From positions 1-6,979 of the forward strand of contig JAITUS010000128.1 of assembly GCA_031286185.1 (NCBI GenBank): DNA of 6,979 nt. Direction: 5' to 3'. Positions 6,804-6,979 of this stretch are shown here, piece by piece. This stretch comes from Rickettsiales bacterium. GTDB lineage: Bacteria; Pseudomonadota; Alphaproteobacteria; Rickettsiales; Anaplasmataceae. The notes under the pieces are model-generated. The model was not told the DNA's origin and did no database searches. It saw nothing but the letters and a program-made list of their open reading frames with translations. The position numbers and the translations under genes are program-made. The number at the start of each line of letters is the position of its first letter. Positions within the stretch are counted from its first letter, which is position 1.

Positions 6804-6850
6804 TTCCCACTACACAGAAAGCGGGTAGACAACAGTGGAAAAAGCTACCC
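6804..6850. other. Interlocking inverted repeats in a GC-richer segment
   Basis: Arm 6804-6811 (TTCCCACT) pairs with 6834-6840 (AGTGGAA) as 7 bp with one bulged C. GGGTAG (6823-6828), inside that loop, pairs with CTACCC (6845-6850). The order arm1-arm2-arm1'-arm2' is that of an H-type pseudoknot, or of two mutually exclusive stems; the 4-nt last loop makes a true pseudoknot tight. By hand count 6781-6840 is about 47% G+C against about 23% in 6721-6780. No known RNA family is recognised. The stems can form in RNA from either strand. Confidence 0.3.
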
Positions 6851-6870
6851 AATAGAAACGAAAAAACTAC

Positions 6871-6899
6871 TTGACAAATCTTGCCACTCCCCTTATTAT
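6871..6899 (+). promoter_or_regulatory. Near-consensus sigma-70 promoter facing the right edge
   Basis: TTGACA (6871-6876) is a perfect -35 element and TATTAT (6894-6899) follows after exactly 17 bp. A perfect TATAAT also lies at 6897-6902, with a 20-bp spacer. Transcription would begin around 6905-6910 and run right. No coding start with a ribosome binding site appears before the window ends; the ATG at 6972 is the only late candidate. A promoter this strong in such a genome would suit a stable RNA or ribosomal-protein operon, but the target lies outside the window. Confidence 0.55.
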
Positions 6900-6925
6900 A
6901 ATACTGGAGCTATTCATTTAGCTTC

Positions 6926-6939
6926 AATCTGTGCAGATT
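6926..6939. promoter_or_regulatory. Short palindrome downstream of the strong promoter
   Basis: AATCTG and CAGATT (6926-6931 and 6934-6939) form a perfect 6-bp inverted repeat around TG, about 20-30 nt after the predicted transcription start. It could be a dimeric repressor site or a small leader structure; a 6-bp palindrome could also be chance. The rest of 6940-6979 shows nothing I can name. Confidence 0.2.
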
Positions 6940-6979
6940 AAACGACGAAAGTATCACGTAGTTGGCGTCTTATGTTTAA

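Noticed and set aside
6786..6941. A 51-codon plus-strand frame after AAAGGAGG, opening with TTG
   Set aside because: There is no spacing between the ribosome binding site and the TTG, no ATG anywhere in the frame, no recognisable product, and the strong promoter at 6871-6899 lies inside it. It is more likely non-coding.
1..6979. Insertion sequences, CRISPR arrays, tRNAs or phage genes
   Set aside because: I looked for terminal inverted repeats with transposase motifs, regularly spaced repeats, tRNA arm patterns and phage structural motifs on both strands and saw none.

Overview
The window reads as chromosomal DNA of an obligate intracellular alphaproteobacterium of the order Rickettsiales, most probably Wolbachia. 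The reasons are strong AT richness, short intergenic gaps, overlapping genes, and Rickettsiales-like versions of YidC, RibH, NusB, IF-1, Maf and a membrane-anchored retropepsin. The genus call is inference from overall character; no 16S sequence is present to confirm it.

Left edge (1-716). The last codons of secF run rightward off the left edge and end at 92. Converging on it, with a 24-nt antisense overlap, is a leftward gene for a small membrane-anchored retropepsin-like aspartic protease (69-581). A 135-bp AT-rich gap then separates the protease from the divergent yidC.

Central rightward cluster (717-4305). yidC (membrane protein insertase) overlaps ribH (lumazine synthase) by 23 nt, and ribH overlaps nusB by 1 nt (TAATG), so these three look like one translationally coupled operon. 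A 144-bp gap follows. It holds a well-primed 12-codon reading frame and a small hairpin, but no clear terminator. Then infA (IF-1) overlaps maf (nucleotide pyrophosphatase, GTG start), again by 23 nt. The cluster mixes envelope biogenesis, riboflavin synthesis, transcription antitermination, translation initiation and nucleotide-pool sanitation, a housekeeping set.

Right part (4297-6979). A leftward gene of about 800 codons converges on maf with a 9-nt overlap. I do not recognise its product. It is very hydrophilic, has a probable coiled coil and a globular N-terminal third, and then a long low-complexity tail. The tail carries diverged internal repeats, a polyproline stretch, a KRKR basic cluster and a basic C-terminus. 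It is the accessory-looking gene of the window and a reasonable candidate for a secreted host-interaction protein, though that is inference. Upstream of it, 6712-6979 carries no convincing gene. Part of it is clearly richer in G+C than its surroundings, with interlocking inverted repeats and a near-consensus rightward sigma-70 promoter that must serve a transcription unit beyond the right edge.
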